From contig JBHOGO010000002.1 in the NCBI GenBank assembly GCA_043421945.1, positions 1-64,000 of the forward strand: a stretch of DNA of 64,000 nucleotides, given 5' to 3'. The translations under genes and the position numbers were made by a program. This DNA comes from Thaumasiovibrio sp043421945 (GTDB taxonomy: Bacteria > Pseudomonadota > Gammaproteobacteria > Enterobacterales > Vibrionaceae). This document shows, one piece after another, positions 7,186 to 16,122 of this stretch (the stretch's first letter is position 1; every line of letters begins with the position of its first letter). The notes beneath the pieces were generated by a model. It was given only the letters and a program-made list of their open reading frames with translations. It made no database searches and had not been told where the DNA came from.

Positions 7186-9449
7186 GCTACATCCTCCTTG
7201 GTATCGTCATGTAAGTAACTGCCGTAGTGCTGGTAAGCAGGGTAAGAAAAGCCCGGCTTCCCTTTCACGCCATTGAGTACAACCCCTGCAATATCAATTT
7301 CATAAGACGTTAGCTTTGACATACAGAACGTGAACTGCCCTTTCCGTGTTTGGTTGGCTTTCACAACCAGTAACACCGACTGACATTGCTGCGCCACAAT
7401 CAGTCCGTCACTGAGTGGGATTAAAGGCGGCGTATCGAAAATAACGCGGGATGCTTTTTGACTGAGTAAGGCGACCAATTGCTTAAACCGAGGTAAACTT
7501 AAGCACTCCTGTGGATTAGGACAGCGCATTCCGGCAGGCATCAGCCACACACCAGTGATGGGGTCTTGGTGCAAACACTCCGACAGGTCTGCCCCCATCA
7601 GTAAGTAATGCCCAAGTCCTTTTGTCTCCTTTGGAAAACCAAAGCGTTTTGCGAGACTAGGATGACGAAGATCGCTTTCCACTAAGATAGTGCTATCAAC
7701 CCGTGCAAACGCGATAGCAAGGTTCATCGATACGGTGGTTTTCCCTTCATCAGGAATAGAAGAAGAGACGGCCATGACTGACTTATTTTTCCATGGCTCC
7801 ATCATCTGTATCGATGTTCTCACCGAACGAAATGCTTCACTAAACAGCACATGGCGTTTATCACGGTAATCACTTGAGCTGGTCATGCCTTTATCCAGGT
7901 GACGGTGTTTCAATATCGGAATAGAAACCAACGGCTGGATACCCACACGTGTTTCAAACTCTCTAGCAAAAGCAAAGGTTGCTCGATGACTCTCCTTCCA
8001 GAGTAAGCTCATTGCAACAGTGCCCATGACGACAATCATCCCCAACAGTGACCAACGCATTTTATCGGGACCAAAAGGATAAACAGGCTCACTGGCATAA
8101 TCAGTAAATCTGGCATGGGCCGTAGTCACCCCCACGGTTGCAGAGGTCTCTTTCTGACGTGTTAAAAAGAGATCATAGAGATTTCGGTTACTTTCTACAT
8201 CACGTTTAAGGGATTCGAATTCATTACGTTTCACCGTCACAGACTGAAATTCTTGTTTCTTCGCTTCCAGCGCACTCTCTAAATTTCGCTCTTGTTGGTA
8301 ACTGGTGCTCAACTCGTCCTTCAACCCAGCATTGAGTTCACGAACCACCTGATACCCACGACTCTTCACCGCTTGTAACTCGGCTTGTGCTTGAATCATC
8401 TTGTCGTGCTTAGGTCCATAGCGCTCACTGAGTTCATTCACTTTTTGTTCCGCGGCTATTTGCGCTTGACGAATATCTCGGATCTGCGGATGCGCATTGA
8501 TCTCAGGCAGTGACGATAGGCGCGATAAAGAAGCATTCGAGCCCGCAACAGCAATTAACGCTTCTGCCGCCATTCTTCTGTCTCTCGCTTCTGCAAGTTG
8601 TCGCGTTAAGCCACTCAACTCCGAATTTACCAAATCATCAATATTGCCAGTATCTAATAGATTCTCTCGCGTTAAGAACTCATCTAATGCACCTTGCGAC
8701 TGCTCTAAATCACTGCGTAACTCCTCGAGCCTTGTGCCTAATACCCCTGATGCATTTTGAGTCGCAAGCAGACGAAGCTCCAAGTTTTGTTCAATATACT
8801 CTTCACCTAGCGTGTTAGAGATCAAAGCAGCCAATGAAGGATCCGACGAATCAAAGCTGATTCTAACTAAACGCGTTTTACGTACGGGAGAAATACTTAG
8901 CCGTTGAGAAAATTCGCTATACACCTGCTCAACTTCCCTCTGTTGCTGCACCTTACTATCAACAACGGTTTCCCCACCAAACGCACTTCTCGCTAGCGCA
9001 ATCGTATTATCTACCCCTATCAACCACTCTTCAGGTAACCAACGACGATACAGTGAGGGCTGGCTTGTAAATTCAGGGTGATTAATTAACCCTAATTTAT
9101 CGACAACACGTTTCGCTAATTGGCGAGAACGCAAGATTTCGTATTGCGTTTGGAAATACTCTTGCTTACTAGTGTCAATGCCGACAACTGACTCAATCGA
9201 CACCGTATTCGCTTGACTGTCTGCTATTTCTAATGTTGACGTCGCGCGATAACTCGGCTCAATTTGACTCACGAATAAATAACTGACTACCAACGCTAAC
9301 AACCCCACGCAACATAGCTTGAATAGATGCTGCTTCAAGATCCCAAATGCACGGCTTATATCGAGAATGTCATTATCATCTGCACCCTCAGTATGCCGCT
9401 GTAACGGTGTGTCATTGTACATCTGAACTACCTCACGCATTTTGGCCAC
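7182..9449 (-). CDS. Wzc/VpsO-type polysaccharide co-polymerase with BY-kinase domain
   Basis: About 755 residues. I choose the GTG at 9449 because AAGGAG lies about eight bases before it, whereas the GTG at 9467 would put that box inside the coding region. Wzz domain with a membrane helix near residues 46-61, a long periplasmic coiled coil (about 170-440), a second helix near 466-484, then a tyrosine kinase domain: Walker A PDEGKTT (about 566-572), Walker A' ILVESDLRHP, Walker B VIFDTPPL. The tail has four tyrosines in ten residues (YPAYQHYGSY), the usual autophosphorylation cluster. It controls chain length and export of the polymer. Position after barrel and Wza genes mirrors vpsO. Confidence 0.9.
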   Translation of the reverse strand: MAKMREVVQMYNDTPLQRHTEGADDNDILDISRAFGILKQHLFKLCCVGLLALVVSYLFVSQIEPSYRATSTLEIADSQANTVSIESVVGIDTSKQEYFQTQYEILRSRQLAKRVVDKLGLINHPEFTSQPSLYRRWLPEEWLIGVDNTIALARSAFGGETVVDSKVQQQREVEQVYSEFSQRLSISPVRKTRLVRISFDSSDPSLAALISNTLGEEYIEQNLELRLLATQNASGVLGTRLEELRSDLEQSQGALDEFLTRENLLDTGNIDDLVNSELSGLTRQLAEARDRRMAAEALIAVAGSNASLSRLSSLPEINAHPQIRDIRQAQIAAEQKVNELSERYGPKHDKMIQAQAELQAVKSRGYQVVRELNAGLKDELSTSYQQERNLESALEAKKQEFQSVTVKRNEFESLKRDVESNRNLYDLFLTRQKETSATVGVTTAHARFTDYASEPVYPFGPDKMRWSLLGMIVVMGTVAMSLLWKESHRATFAFAREFETRVGIQPLVSIPILKHRHLDKGMTSSSDYRDKRHVLFSEAFRSVRTSIQMMEPWKNKSVMAVSSSIPDEGKTTVSMNLAIAFARVDSTILVESDLRHPSLAKRFGFPKETKGLGHYLLMGADLSECLHQDPITGVWLMPAGMRCPNPQECLSLPRFKQLVALLSQKASRVIFDTPPLIPLSDGLIVAQQCQSVLLVVKANQTRKGQFTFCMSKLTSYEIDIAGVVLNGVKGKPGFSYPAYQHYGSYLHDDTKEDVA

Positions 9450-9504
9450 GGTAACTCTCCTTATCACAGTCGTTAAAAACAGCTGCTGTTATAATATGCT
9501 GGTG

Positions 9505-10032
9505 CTAAAAGAAACTTTGACCGACTTCAATAATGTCGCCGGGAGAGACGCCATGATTGAGCGGTACTTTCGATAGCTCTTGCTGGCTATTTTCTGGCTT
9601 AACCGTAATTTTTCGTCGTGCAGCACGATCCGTAAATCCACCAGCAAGTGCGATCGCTTTATCGACTGTTAAATTAGGCTGATAAGGGTATCCACCCGGT
9701 GATTTCACCTCACCGTTAATAAATATTTTTCGAAAGCTCACTATCGTGACCATCACTTTCGGTTCGATTAAATAATCCCCTTTTAAACCTCGATATATTT
9801 CTTGGCGTAAACCATCGAGCGTCTTGCCTGTGACACGCAATCGACCAAGGTAGGGGTAATCAACCTGACCAACCTCATCGATATAGAGGTTGTTAATACT
9901 CAATTCTGGCTCATCATAAACAACGATTTTTATCGTATCGCCAGCGTTGAGGCTGTAGTCCGTATTAATGGATGCTGCTTTCACTGGTAGTGCTGTAAGC
10001 ATCAGCAATATTAAAAAATAGGGATTCATCAC
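9505..10032 (-). CDS. Short Wza/VpsN-type polysaccharide export protein
   Basis: A 175-residue exported protein with a cleavable signal (ending about PVKA). It contains one poly-export domain (YSLNAGDTIKIVVYDEPELS, GQVDYPYLGRLRVTGKTLDGLR) followed by a SLBB-type domain (KIFINGEVKSPGGYPYQPNLTVDKAIALAGGF). There is no lipobox and no C-terminal amphipathic barrel helix as in E. coli Wza (about 380 residues), so this protein alone would not span the outer membrane; the beta-barrel protein encoded just upstream probably supplies the pore. Six bases separate the two genes. Confidence 0.87.
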   Translation of the reverse strand: MMNPYFLILLMLTALPVKAASINTDYSLNAGDTIKIVVYDEPELSINNLYIDEVGQVDYPYLGRLRVTGKTLDGLRQEIYRGLKGDYLIEPKVMVTIVSFRKIFINGEVKSPGGYPYQPNLTVDKAIALAGGFTDRAARRKITVKPENSQQELSKVPLNHGVSPGDIIEVGQSFF

Positions 10033-10037
10033 AACTC

Positions 10038-11267
10038 CTAGAATGAAAACTCAGTAGAAAGAGACATCACATAGCGGTCGTAGCCAATATCATTTCTCGT
10101 GGATTCTTTATCAAACACACTGCCCGCGAGAACAATGTTCCAGTCATCTCGTATGAGGTATCCAACACTGACTAGCCAGCGCCACGTTTTATCAAGGCGA
10201 TTACGCGAGCCAAAGTAGTCGCCGGTATAATCTTCCCTCAAATATTTAACGCCTAAACGAGAATAAAAATGGTATGCATAGTTCTGCTGCCAAGTCAGGC
10301 TATATGCCGTCTCTTGGATATAATCTCCATCGACATCGGGGTCACGCGCCTCTTGACTGGTTTCGATGTCGATGACCGAAAATGGGATAGGTTTCCACTT
10401 CATTGCTAGCAACCAGTAGAGCCCAGAAAAGTCTTCTCTGTTAGCACTATCAAACCGTTTATTTTGATAACCAAGTTCAGCTTCACCCTGTGTTAACTCA
10501 CTAATATCCCAGCGAAGACCAGCTAGATAATAGAGGCTTTGATTATCTTTCGTGCTTGAATGAGAAAATTGTTTATCTTCCAGCTCTACGCGAATATACA
10601 TCGCTCTTTGTGCATTCTTTCGGTACTGAAATTCTGCGCCACCTAGCCAGCGTTGATAATCGTTTATTCGGGTTTGATCACGGTAGTTGTCGTAGTGTTT
10701 TCGTTCCCACTCTCCATCGAGCGAGACACGACCACGCGCTTCATTCGCCCCAAACTGGTAATTGATACTGGCACCTTGAGTGGTATGTTCGACAGGAGTC
10801 GCAAAGTAAAAGTCGTCATTACTTTCGCTGATACCGGTACCACGTCGGTTATGCCCTTTATACCACTTAGCCTTCACTTCAAAGCGATGCCTTATCCCTG
10901 CACGTGTGAGGTAACTGGCATCAAAAAAATGGTCGAGGTAATCATCATCGTTAGAGGAAAAGTAGTGCATCCCATCCATTCGATACTTCATGACCCAAAG
11001 CGAGCGCTCACGCTCAGCTTCTAATTCAAGCTTCGGTGCTATTCGCAAAAAAGAAGACGATATTTCATTCTGCTTAGCTAATGTGACATTGCTGTCGTAT
11101 CCTGTCGTTACTTTCATGCTCGGCTGCCATTGTAAACCAGACTCTGTTTGGTACTCTCGATATTCAATTGATTGTGCCAACGCAAACATTGGGCAAACAG
11201 CGCTTAGCATCAATGGGGCTCGCCATATACCTTGCTTTGCGTTTAGTCTTTTCGTATGTAGCGTCAT
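10038..11267 (-). CDS. Outer-membrane beta-barrel protein of the exopolysaccharide operon (VpsM-like position)
   Basis: About 409 residues from the ATG at 11267, which opens a normal signal peptide (Lys/Arg start, hydrophobic APLMLSAVCPMFALA, cleavage before QS). Frame is open further upstream to a GTG at 11390, but that would add a strange repetitive hydrophobic stretch. The mature part alternates aromatic and polar residues, has many Trp/Tyr and ends in a terminal Phe (LSTEFSF), all typical of an outer-membrane barrel of the BBP2 type. With the short Wza-like protein it probably forms the export channel. The order phosphoglycosyl transferase - barrel - Wza - Wzc is that of vpsL-M-N-O. Confidence 0.75.
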   Translation of the reverse strand: MTLHTKRLNAKQGIWRAPLMLSAVCPMFALAQSIEYREYQTESGLQWQPSMKVTTGYDSNVTLAKQNEISSSFLRIAPKLELEAERERSLWVMKYRMDGMHYFSSNDDDYLDHFFDASYLTRAGIRHRFEVKAKWYKGHNRRGTGISESNDDFYFATPVEHTTQGASINYQFGANEARGRVSLDGEWERKHYDNYRDQTRINDYQRWLGGAEFQYRKNAQRAMYIRVELEDKQFSHSSTKDNQSLYYLAGLRWDISELTQGEAELGYQNKRFDSANREDFSGLYWLLAMKWKPIPFSVIDIETSQEARDPDVDGDYIQETAYSLTWQQNYAYHFYSRLGVKYLREDYTGDYFGSRNRLDKTWRWLVSVGYLIRDDWNIVLAGSVFDKESTRNDIGYDRYVMSLSTEFSF

Positions 11268-11288
11268 CAGAATGTTCAAAGCTGTTAT

Positions 11289-11342
11289 CAACATCAAAGT
11301 TAACATTGATATAAAAGCAAGCATCGATATAAAAGTAAGTAT
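11289..11342. repeat. Three 18-bp tandem repeats upstream of the beta-barrel gene
   Basis: Three 18-base units lie head to tail: 11289-11306, 11307-11324 and 11325-11342, the second and third differing at only three positions (TGATATAAAAGCAAGCAT against CGATATAAAAGTAAGTAT), and the first more diverged. A partial fourth follows. In the minus-strand frame they would encode a hydrophobic FISMLA-type hexapeptide repeat. Confidence 0.75.
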
Positions 11343-11480
11343 CAACATAAACCGTACCTTTCCCCACCAATCACAGCACACACCCATCACGACAAATAGC
11401 CACTGATGAAGAATGAAAATATTAAAATAGTGCTTTCAACGATATAGACATAATGACTTCCCTTCACACTAACGGAATGA

Positions 11481-12875
11481 TTAATAAGCTTTTTCTCCAG
11501 TAAACCCATTAAAGATAGTGAGCCATACAATCTTAATATCCAACCAAACCGTCCATCGCTGAATATATTCCAAATCAAATAAAACACGGTTTTCCATTTT
11601 TTCGAGCGTATCCGTTTCACCTCGAAATCCATTTATTTGTGCCCAACCCGTAATCCCTGGTTTTACTTTATGGCGTAACATATAACGCTGCACAATTGAC
11701 CGATACTCTTCATTATGCGAAACGGCATGAGGACGTGGGCCCACGACAGACATCGTGCCAAACAGAACATTGAAAAACTGCGGAAGCTCGTCAAGAGAAG
11801 TACGTCGAATGAAAGCACCAAACTCTGTAACACGTGGGTCATTTCGTGTTGCTTGCTTAACAACCGTCCCATTGTCTTGTGTCGACATAGAACGAAATTT
11901 CCATACTTTGATTTTTTGTCCATCTAATCCATATCGGTCCTGCTTAAAAAGAATGGGGCCTGGTGATGAGCGTTTTACACCAAAGGCAACCCACAGCATG
12001 ACAGGGGCTAAAATGACAATCGCAATTGACGAAACAATGACGTCGAAGCAACGCTTAGCGATTGCAGAAAATCCATTATAAGGCGTATCAAACACACTTA
12101 AGGCTTGTACGCTACCAATGTGTCTCCAGCGTGACTGCATAAGGTTAAATGAGAAGAAGTCCGGGACAATATAGGTGTTCACCGTGGTATCAGAAAACGC
12201 TTGTAAGTAGTGCTCTATCCGTTTATTGGCATGTAAGGGCAAGGTAATAAAGACATCTTGAACGTCCCCAGCCCGTGCTTTCTCTAAGGCATCTTCAACA
12301 GATCCTGAAATGGATGTATCGTTAGGCAAACGCTCTGCGCTGCGATCATCGTAGAAACCTTGAAAGACCATCCCAAACTCAGGGTGACTACGAATTTCAT
12401 CGGCCAGTTTAAGCCCGGAATCTGTCATGCAGACCACAATCGCATTATGTACTTTGTAACCTGATTTGTGCATAAAGATCAGAAAGGATTTTAGTGCCAC
12501 TCGCCATAATACCAATGCAAAAAACGCAGTAATAAACCAAGCGATAACGATATTCCGTTCAAAGAAAAAGAGAGGAGGATACAGCGAATCAACAACCAGC
12601 ATCGTGATACATGCGCCTGCCCATACCAATGAGATTGTCCGACATTGAGCAGCAATTCGATAAGTATGAGAACAATTATACAACTGAGCACCCTCTGCAT
12701 AGATAAAGAATACAGCAGAGAAAACTAAGCTTGCTAGAAAGTACCTCTCACCGAAGTGCGCTTGCATGGTCTCACTACAAATAAACAAGGTTAAAGTAAT
12801 GATATTCATATCTAAAAGACGATAAACCACATTAAGGTCAGTATGTGTATTCCTGATTTTTTGTTCAGAATCCAT
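11481..12875 (-). CDS. Undecaprenyl-phosphate sugar phosphotransferase (VpsL/WcaJ type)
   Basis: A 464-residue polyisoprenyl-phosphate hexose-1-phosphate transferase, the enzyme that starts repeat-unit assembly by loading a sugar-1-phosphate (usually glucose) on undecaprenyl phosphate. Four N-terminal membrane helices, a CoA-binding-like cytoplasmic domain (about 140-260), a fifth helix (SIAIVILAPVMLWVAFG), then the catalytic domain with KRSSPGPILFKQDRYG, VWKFRSM, TSLDELPQFFNVL and SVVGPRPHA. I use the ATG at 12875, which has AGGGGTG eight bases upstream; the ATG at 12893 does not. It is the first gene of the exopolysaccharide operon. There is a ~90-base gap before the barrel gene. Confidence 0.9.
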   Translation of the reverse strand: MDSEQKIRNTHTDLNVVYRLLDMNIITLTLFICSETMQAHFGERYFLASLVFSAVFFIYAEGAQLYNCSHTYRIAAQCRTISLVWAGACITMLVVDSLYPPLFFFERNIVIAWFITAFFALVLWRVALKSFLIFMHKSGYKVHNAIVVCMTDSGLKLADEIRSHPEFGMVFQGFYDDRSAERLPNDTSISGSVEDALEKARAGDVQDVFITLPLHANKRIEHYLQAFSDTTVNTYIVPDFFSFNLMQSRWRHIGSVQALSVFDTPYNGFSAIAKRCFDVIVSSIAIVILAPVMLWVAFGVKRSSPGPILFKQDRYGLDGQKIKVWKFRSMSTQDNGTVVKQATRNDPRVTEFGAFIRRTSLDELPQFFNVLFGTMSVVGPRPHAVSHNEEYRSIVQRYMLRHKVKPGITGWAQINGFRGETDTLEKMENRVLFDLEYIQRWTVWLDIKIVWLTIFNGFTGEKAY

Positions 12876-13130
12876 TCGAGCACCCCTAACCATTATGTTT
12901 TGTAATTATTCAAACAAACGAAGTAATTTTTTTACCTTAATCACAAATTAGCACGTGCAATTGGGGGTATATGTGGATATTTATCTCAGCCTCTAGAGCA
13001 AAAAGAAGACTTTATTCATTCTTTTCGGTAAGTAAGAGGTTGAGGAAAACCATCTCTATGAAGCAGAAAAAGTGCTAACTCACATCAGTCAAGATGCATA
13101 AGTGACTAGTTTCATTAAGGAAAGAGTCAT
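12876..13130. promoter_or_regulatory. Probable promoter region of the exopolysaccharide operon
   Basis: About 255 bases separate the first gene of the minus-strand operon from the decayed transporter fragment. The stretch next to the operon is AT-rich and contains an 8-bp palindrome GCACGTGC at 12951-12958. I could not identify a VpsR or VpsT site or a clear -35/-10 pair, so the promoter call rests only on position. Confidence 0.35.
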
Positions 13131-13499
13131 AATGTCGCTATTGAATTCACAACACTTTAACTGGCTATTTCAATCAACAAACAGTGAGCGCCTATTTTCT
13201 TCCATTATTTTCTTAGGGGTAACAGAAGCACCATTACTGGTGAAACCTTGCCTTCCTAAAATGACCCGCTCAGAGCTGTTTGCTGTAATGTGTGGTGGCT
13301 TAGCTTCTATCGCTGGTACTATGCTTGTTAGCTACGCTCAACTTGGCGTTAAAATGGAATACTTGTTGGCTGCTTCGTTCATGGCTGCACCAGATGGTTT
13401 ACTTTTGCCAAAATGTCTACGCCAGAAACTGAAGCCTTTAATGATAAAAATGTTGAAGAAACTGAAGAAAATAAATCTGCTAAGATCATTTCAAAGTAG
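13131..13499 (+). pseudogene. Internal fragment of a concentrative nucleoside transporter (NupC type)
   Basis: The translation FLGVTEAPLLVKPCLPKMTR, followed by SELFAVMCGGLASIAGTML and EYLLAASFMAAP, is the conserved central core of CNT nucleoside transporters (G-Q-T-E-A-P, with Q here V, and ELFAVMxGG). In a full gene this core sits about halfway in a ~400-residue protein, so the N-terminal half is missing. After MAAPDGLL the frame is lost, and the family's continuation (AKMSTPETE) resumes in the +1 frame, consistent with loss of one T in the run at 13402-13406. The shifted frame then stops at 13497-13499, far short of the normal end. A clear dead gene, convergent with the LysR gene. Confidence 0.8.
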
Positions 13500-13519
13500 G
13501 TGTTTTTTATTGTGCACAC

Positions 13520-14503
13520 TTAGACCGATAATATGTTCTTTTCGTGGAGCTTTAAGAGAAGGGTCTCGGTTTTATGACGAAGCATGTCCCTGAGTAAACG
13601 GACGGTTGGAGTAATCGATTGACGACTCGGGCACACTAACCATAGCTCTGTTGATGTTGGTACAAAACTGGGCATTCCATTAACCACACGCCCTGACAGT
13701 AAATCTTGAGACATGTCGAGGCATGACTTAATCGCGATACCCTTCCCTGCCACGCACCAGCGTCTAACTATATCACCATCATTTGAAGCTCTATTGCCTT
13801 TCAGTTTAATCCGATAGCTTACCGTTCCATTTGTTTCAGCGTTAGTTTCAGCATTAGCTTCAGAATGGGTCGCTACATTGTTAGCCACACGAGTAAACGT
13901 CCAATCGTCTTGAAGGATCTCGTGCAATTGGTACAACAAAGCATTGTGACCCTTTAAATCCGTTGGAACTTGCAACCTGCCACACGACTCAAAATATTCT
14001 GGTGTGCCACATACGACTCTCGGCACATCACAAATTTTAAAGCCATACATATTGGCATCAGTGGGCGAACCATATCGTAATGCCATATCCACAGGATCAC
14101 GGTAAAAGTCTATATTGCTGTCGCTGATACTGGATCGCAGTAATACATCAGGGTATTCCAGTAAAAACTCTTCTAGCCAAGGTGTGACCAAGTTCCGTCC
14201 CAAATCTGAAGAAAGAGCAATACGGATTTCCCCCTGAATGACTCCCATCTCTTCGAGCATATTCAATTTGGCACTTTCCAGCATTTTGAGTGCTTCTTCA
14301 CACTGTGGTAAATACCGCTCTCCTGCAGAAGAAAGTCTCAAGTGGCGCGTTGTCCGAACAAATAGTTCAGCCCCTAACGAAGTCTCTACCCGTTTAACGG
14401 CTGCACTTGCCGTCGCCGTTCGCATATCTAGGCTCGTTGCAGCGGCGGTAATACTGCGAAATTCAGCGACTTTTAAAATAACCTGTAGGTCCTCAAGCAG
14501 CAC
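13520..14503 (-). CDS. LysR family transcriptional regulator
   Basis: A 327-residue regulator with an N-terminal winged helix-turn-helix (LEDLQVILKVAEFRSITAAA and ATASAAVKRVETSLGAELFVRTT) and a C-terminal substrate-binding domain. It starts at a GTG with AAGGAGAG eight bases upstream. An insert at about residues 212-226 is made of a short Ala-Glu-Thr-Asn repeat (12-bp units at 13834-13857), probably a surface loop. The tail of the gene lies 20 bases from the dead nucleoside transporter. Its own targets are unknown; the nearby candidates are the VTT-domain gene, the monooxygenase at 16123 and the CynX/NimT exporter, none of which is directly divergent from it. Confidence 0.88.
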   Translation of the reverse strand: MLLEDLQVILKVAEFRSITAAATSLDMRTATASAAVKRVETSLGAELFVRTTRHLRLSSAGERYLPQCEEALKMLESAKLNMLEEMGVIQGEIRIALSSDLGRNLVTPWLEEFLLEYPDVLLRSSISDSNIDFYRDPVDMALRYGSPTDANMYGFKICDVPRVVCGTPEYFESCGRLQVPTDLKGHNALLYQLHEILQDDWTFTRVANNVATHSEANAETNAETNGTVSYRIKLKGNRASNDGDIVRRWCVAGKGIAIKSCLDMSQDLLSGRVVNGMPSFVPTSTELWLVCPSRQSITPTVRLLRDMLRHKTETLLLKLHEKNILSV

Positions 14504-14672
14504 GGTACTCTCCTTTCCTCCATGACAACCAGCCTATCAGGGCCACCATTTAGCACCCCGAATCTTGTATCAGGGCATTACATCAGGTACATAACAGATG
14601 TCGACAATCACTGAACCTGAACATTCTGAACGAAATCAAAAAGGACATTAGAGTTTCTAAATCCATTTTAAT

Positions 14673-15230
14673 TTAGTACTGTACTAAATTACTTATCCAA
14701 TCAGTTAAAAAAACAAGTAAGCCAATCAACAGCCCCTCACCAATGGCGACGGCGATGATTAACTCTTTCTTTGTTAATCCTGAAAGACGAGCCAGATAGA
14801 CAATAATTTCTGTAAACACTAGAGGGAAAAAAGCCCACCCGGAAACAGCAGCAACCCCCATCGAATTGATCCAGTTTTGAGCGCGTTTAACAGAACTGCT
14901 TGGAAGTGCATTGAGTTTATTTTGAAAGCCTAAATAGTCTACTGCTAGACAGACAAGATAAGTCGAACAGCAAGAAGCCACTAACGTTACCCCGAAGAGC
15001 AGCCAAGAATCCACCACACTTGCCATCAGCATAATAAAAGGCATCGTGGGGATAAAAAGCAGTCCTCTCACTGTAATCAATGCTACATATCCAGTTAATA
15101 CATACCATTGATTATCTGTGATAACTTGTTGCATTTCAGCAAGGGTATAAGTCTCATTTAGCCATCGAATACCGAGGACTGCGAACACAACAATACTGAT
15201 CCAAACTGCCGCTTTAATGATGGCGTTCAT
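14673..15230 (-). CDS. TVP38/TMEM64 (VTT domain) membrane protein
   Basis: A 185-residue membrane protein with about five helices. The segment FIPTMPFIMLMASVVDSWLL followed by a small-residue helix and the later GVAAVSGWAFFPLVFTEIIVYLAR-type region fits the VTT (formerly SNARE-associated/DedA) family, whose bacterial members are linked to lipid flipping and membrane homeostasis. The usual F/Y-x-x-x-R motif is only partly kept. The ATG overlaps the end of the upstream gene by 17 bases, with AAGGAC ahead, so the two are co-transcribed. Function in this organism is not evident. Confidence 0.7.
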   Translation of the reverse strand: MNAIIKAAVWISIVVFAVLGIRWLNETYTLAEMQQVITDNQWYVLTGYVALITVRGLLFIPTMPFIMLMASVVDSWLLFGVTLVASCCSTYLVCLAVDYLGFQNKLNALPSSSVKRAQNWINSMGVAAVSGWAFFPLVFTEIIVYLARLSGLTKKELIIAVAIGEGLLIGLLVFLTDWISNLVQY

Positions 15231-15675
15231 GATTGGGTCCTTTGTGCTCTCTGCAAACCTGAAGTTCTAAAGCTTCTCTGCAACTTTCTCGATCGCCACA
15301 ACGTAAGGCGGTTAGCTCCCATGCAACGTCAAGGGTTCTGTGCATACCAATCAATGTATACTGACATCGTTCTGGGTAGTCCTGTATCACAAACATTCGA
15401 GCAAAGAGCACACTCTTATCCCAATTGTCGGGTAGCTCTTCACGGAGTTGTAAGAAGTTCGATTCATCATTTTCACTGGTTGTAGCAAGCTGATATTCGT
15501 TAAGTAGCTCATCTTTTGAGAAAATGGTGTAATTGAGGAACTGGTGGGGGGGTAACAATTCTAAAGTTGTAGCAAGCGTAGAGGTAAAGATTTTAGGTGT
15601 AAATACAACGCAGACAATGGTGAGCATGAATGAGATTATCAACGCTATACACACACTGAAGATAGTTTTCAGCAT
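15214..15675 (-). CDS. Hypothetical membrane-anchored protein
   Basis: A 153-residue protein that I do not recognise. I start it at the ATG at 15675, which has AAGGA seven bases upstream; the longer frame to 15807 adds 44 polar residues with no ribosome-binding site. One hydrophobic helix at about residues 3-25 anchors it (TIFSVCIALIISFMLTIVC), the rest is soluble. The C-terminal part holds four cysteines (ERCQYTL, ALRCGDRESCREAL, QVCREH), which may form disulfides if this part is periplasmic. It is translationally coupled to the VTT-domain gene. Confidence 0.65.
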   Translation of the reverse strand: MLKTIFSVCIALIISFMLTIVCVVFTPKIFTSTLATTLELLPPHQFLNYTIFSKDELLNEYQLATTSENDESNFLQLREELPDNWDKSVLFARMFVIQDYPERCQYTLIGMHRTLDVAWELTALRCGDRESCREALELQVCREHKGPNHERHH

Positions 15676-16122
15676 GGAATATCCTTTCCGGTTGGTTTTT
15701 GCATTTTTCTTATCCCTAACCTTCATTGCGGGGAAATCAGGATCCCACCTCAACACGATTTGGTGGTTTATATAAAGAGTAACACAAACCGATTCAATCA
15801 AGCTCAATGCGGCAATTTTTTGTACGCCTGTTGCTGTTTGGTTCTACATATAACCCAATCAAAATGATGCCACGAGTCGTGTTAACGGGTTGGTAAAGTG
15901 TGACAATCGCAACACGCCTTTACCCAAACATTCATTACAAACCTCTATCAGCAGACGCTCATAGCATGAAAAAAAGTATTATTATCAAAAATAATTTGAT
16001 AATAATTCAATCTGTACACCCTTTTTCATTTTTGTTTCGCACACTATTATTCACTCATCCCCACCAACGCAGTGCAGCATAAAGGCTGTGTATCACTTGA
16101 TGATAAGATTAGAGGAAGTATC
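15676..16122. promoter_or_regulatory. Divergent intergenic region with a 12-bp inverted repeat
   Basis: About 450 bases lie between the minus-strand hypothetical gene and the plus-strand monooxygenase. At 15978-16006 there is a perfect inverted repeat, ATTATTATCAAA / TTTGATAATAAT with a five-base loop, a possible operator. No gene is supported in this stretch. Confidence 0.45.

Noticed and set aside
10653..11024. Plus-strand open frame of 123 codons opposite the beta-barrel gene
   Set aside because: Antisense to a well-supported operon gene, no ribosome-binding site and no recognisable domain.
11387..11632. Minus-strand 81-codon frame overlapping the end of the phosphoglycosyl transferase
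   Set aside because: Mostly a different frame of a conserved catalytic domain; no start signal or family match.
12876..13130. VpsR/VpsT-type binding sites before the exopolysaccharide operon
   Set aside because: No match that I could defend by eye; only a short GCACGTGC palindrome is present.
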